Positions 61,613 to 64,000 of a stretch of 64,000 nucleotides of DNA are shown here, piece by piece. The position numbers and the translations under genes are program-made. Source of the stretch: Cardinalis cardinalis (taxonomy: Eukaryota; Chordata; Aves; Passeriformes; Cardinalidae); the NCBI GenBank assembly GCA_014549065.1, contig JACDOX010000004.1:11563859-11627858 (forward strand). The letters are read 5' to 3'. The first letter of the stretch is position 1; each line of letters opens with the position of its first letter. The notes under the pieces are model-generated. The model made no database searches, was not told where the DNA came from, and saw only the letters and a list, made by a program, of their open reading frames with translations.

Positions 61613-64000
61613 GTGAGTAAACTTGGTGAACAACTGGTCAGTGTGCTAANAGCTTGATGTGCGACTTCTGCCTAGCGCTAATAAAAAATGGTGAGGTAGC
61701 AGCTGAGTATGAAGCATGCTGACAACAAACTGAGCCTTGACACTTGAGGTTTCTCTTCAGTTGAAGGAGATTTAACAATTTCAACTATTTAAAGTGTTTT
61801 AATGACTGGCAGAACAGATGTATTGTATTGTGTTTTGTGCNGTATGTTTCTGCTGTAATTTTAACTGAAATAATATTAAAACTTTTCAGTTTTCCCTTTT
61901 TAGTAGGGGTGAACTATACTTTGCAACATCTAAGATATATAAAGATGTGAATTTAGGGTCATTATCTAAAATATTAGCAGAAACAATATTAGTAATACTG
62001 ACCCAGGTCTTTTAATGCCATTATGCAAATGTCAGCTCCCAACATATGTGTATAAATGATACACTAAAGGGGACTGGAGGGGGAGGTGCAGAATATGCCA
62101 AATACGTTAAATAAACTTTTGGTTATTTAGAATTTTAATATGACTAAGTAATGGACTGAATGGTTCCTCCATGTTCTGTTTTTATTTTCCCTGACTTATT
62201 GAATTTGATAATTCATTAGAGCAGATAACAAATATTTATGATAGTGATATCACAAGAATTAATTCACTGTTGTAAATTAATAAGCTAGTATGTTCCTAAA
62301 AGTTTGGAAAGATATTAAGATTCAAGCATTTCAATATTTTTACAAATTGAGTGTGTGCCCAGTTTGCAATTTTGAAGTTGAGTCTCAATAATTCTTGGTT
62401 TATTTAGGCATCTTGATATTCAATATCACAGTTAAAATATCTGAAGTAAAAAGATTAAGTGTTTCTCATCATTGATCTTAGTAAACTACAGGGAATTTTT
62501 AAAAGCTAATTGAGTGATTCCAATAATAGTAATAAAACTAACAGAAGACTAGCCCTTGAACAAAATGAGTAATGACACATAGGCGCCAAAGCTATGTTTT
62601 ATGTTGGTTGTTAAGTTTTAAAAATAGCACTAAATTCCATTTAAGCTGAACATGAAGACATGAAAGCTGAGTTTATTTACATTTCTCACTAAGGATTGAG
62701 AACCTGATCAGAAAAACTCAGTGTAGTAATGCAGAATTCAAAGTTGTATGATGACAATGTTATTAAAGCACATTTACTAGCATATTAACGTCCTTATTAA
62801 GAATTTTATAATTACCATAACTATTACAGTTAGGCAATGAAATATATATAAATATTGTGAAATGATGGTTGTATCCTGTTTTAGTATATTTTAGAGTTGT
62901 TCTGTAGAGTATTGAATCTGCAAAAAGACTTGATTCTTTTTTAGGAACAGTTTTAGGAACAGTTATAAAGATTCTTGTGTTTTAGAAACTTCACTCTTGG
63001 AACTTCTTCATTTTTGATGCAAACGTTCAGCGTTAACACACTGTATTATATTTAATGGTGGATAAATTGATTTGGAATTTTTTTCCATTTTGTAGTAGGA
63101 ATTAGTGGGTTGATACTTTCATCATGGACATTTTCCTACTCATACACAAAATTGAGCTGCTGTCACACTCTGACCCCTATAAAAATGGGAGCACTGATGG
63201 TTTTGTAATCTCACCATGCACACAGCTGCCATGAGCCAAATAATGGGAACAGCAGACTGTGGAGTCTCAGCATCTGTCTTTATCTTTCTACCAGTGAGAT
63301 GCTCACAACAATACTCCTTCTGCTGGCCACTCCCGCCCAAGCATTAACAACATTGTTGGCAGGCGTAATTCAACTCCCATGTGCTTTTGCATTTCCAATA
63401 CATTTAATTACACAATAACATACCATTTGTAACAAGATNTCTGCTCTGTTTAATGACAAACAGGACAGTGCCCATCTAATGGCTATTAAATGCTCCNTTT
63501 TATTCAATTATAGATGTCATGTTCCTCTGTTCTACTTTCAGCAGATCCTCCAAATCTTTCACATTATATGAAGTTATTGTTTTTCTCAGGGGCTGTCTTT
63601 TGAAGATTAAAGCATATTATTGAGTGTGTAACTAGCTAATATTTTTTTCTCCAACATATTATTCAGACCTAAAAGCAATATTGAGTCCATTCTGAAGACT
63701 GGAACTGTAACATATTAGGGGGAAAAAGCCACAGAAACACTTGAAAGTATCTATTCCCTTTGAGAACATGAACTTTTATTTTAAGTTGCCATTCATACAG
63801 TACTTGATATATTCAAAATTTAATCCTCCTGCATCTGGAGCATTTTTAAGTGTTCAACTCCTTTGAAAATTGGTCTTAGATTAATAAGGAGTTGAGAGGA
63901 CAATCATCTAGTGTGTAACTTACAGATCTTGGAATACACATTGAAGCAAGGAGAATTAATGGTGTTAATGGTGATATTGAAGAAATATTATAGAAGACTC
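61613..64000 (+). other. start of next collagen intron
   Basis: This begins with GTGAGT and runs off the window. No exon or recognised transposable element was seen. A short tandem duplication ('TTTTAGGAACAG' twice) lies near 62939-62962. Confidence 0.8.

Overview
The window looks like intronic sequence from one large vertebrate collagen gene on the + strand, most likely in a bird. Five short collagen exons are visible at 22765-22809, 41605-41658, 48775-48828, 49512-49547 and 61565-61612. Together they hold 237 coding bases (79 codons), about 0.4% of the window. Each starts on a complete Gly codon after a consensus 3' splice site and ends in front of a GT donor. All junctions are phase 0, so the exons splice in frame. 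The organism call rests on the repeats. At least a dozen CR1 LINE fragments are recognisable, several ending in the avian-type 3' tail (ATTCTRTG-like units). No L1, Alu or other mammalian repeat was recognised, and recognisable repeat content is only several percent. A crocodilian or turtle is not excluded.

Layout. Positions 1-22764 are intron, or the upstream part of the gene, with two CR1 copies near 4.6-5.9 kb, a local direct duplication near 6.1/6.6 kb, and a cluster of old CR1 pieces at 19.1-21.3 kb that includes a dead reverse-transcriptase region. The next intron, 22810-41604, is 18.8 kb and carries four or five CR1 fragments. The third (41659-48774) is 7.1 kb with two CR1 3' ends. The fourth is only 683 bp. 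The fifth (49548-61564) is 12 kb and carries the best-preserved CR1 in the window (about 51.0-51.66 kb, minus strand), a CpG-dense patch near 54.2-54.4 kb and one more CR1. Positions 61613-64000 are intron again.

The exons encode Gly-X-Y triplets rich in KGE/KGD-type charges. At the fourth/fifth exon junction the repeat is broken (Ala-Leu-Ser, then Gly-Leu-Leu-Glu). An imperfect triple helix with 36/45/54-base exons and very large introns suggests a FACIT-type or other non-fibrillar collagen (COL19A1, COL21A1 or COL22A1 class). I could not settle the paralogue, so no symbol is given.

No prokaryotic-style gene system, CRISPR array, tRNA, rRNA or complete protein-coding ORF is supported. The longer open frames are chance frames in intron or lie in CR1 remnants. 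Scattered single N bases (roughly one per few hundred bases) point to ambiguous or polymorphic calls in a draft assembly. No new biological system was found. The points most worth checking are the collagen interruption with its possible tandem acceptor, the CpG patch, the G-quadruplex motif, the perfect hairpins, the duplicated segment and a few candidate conserved intronic elements.
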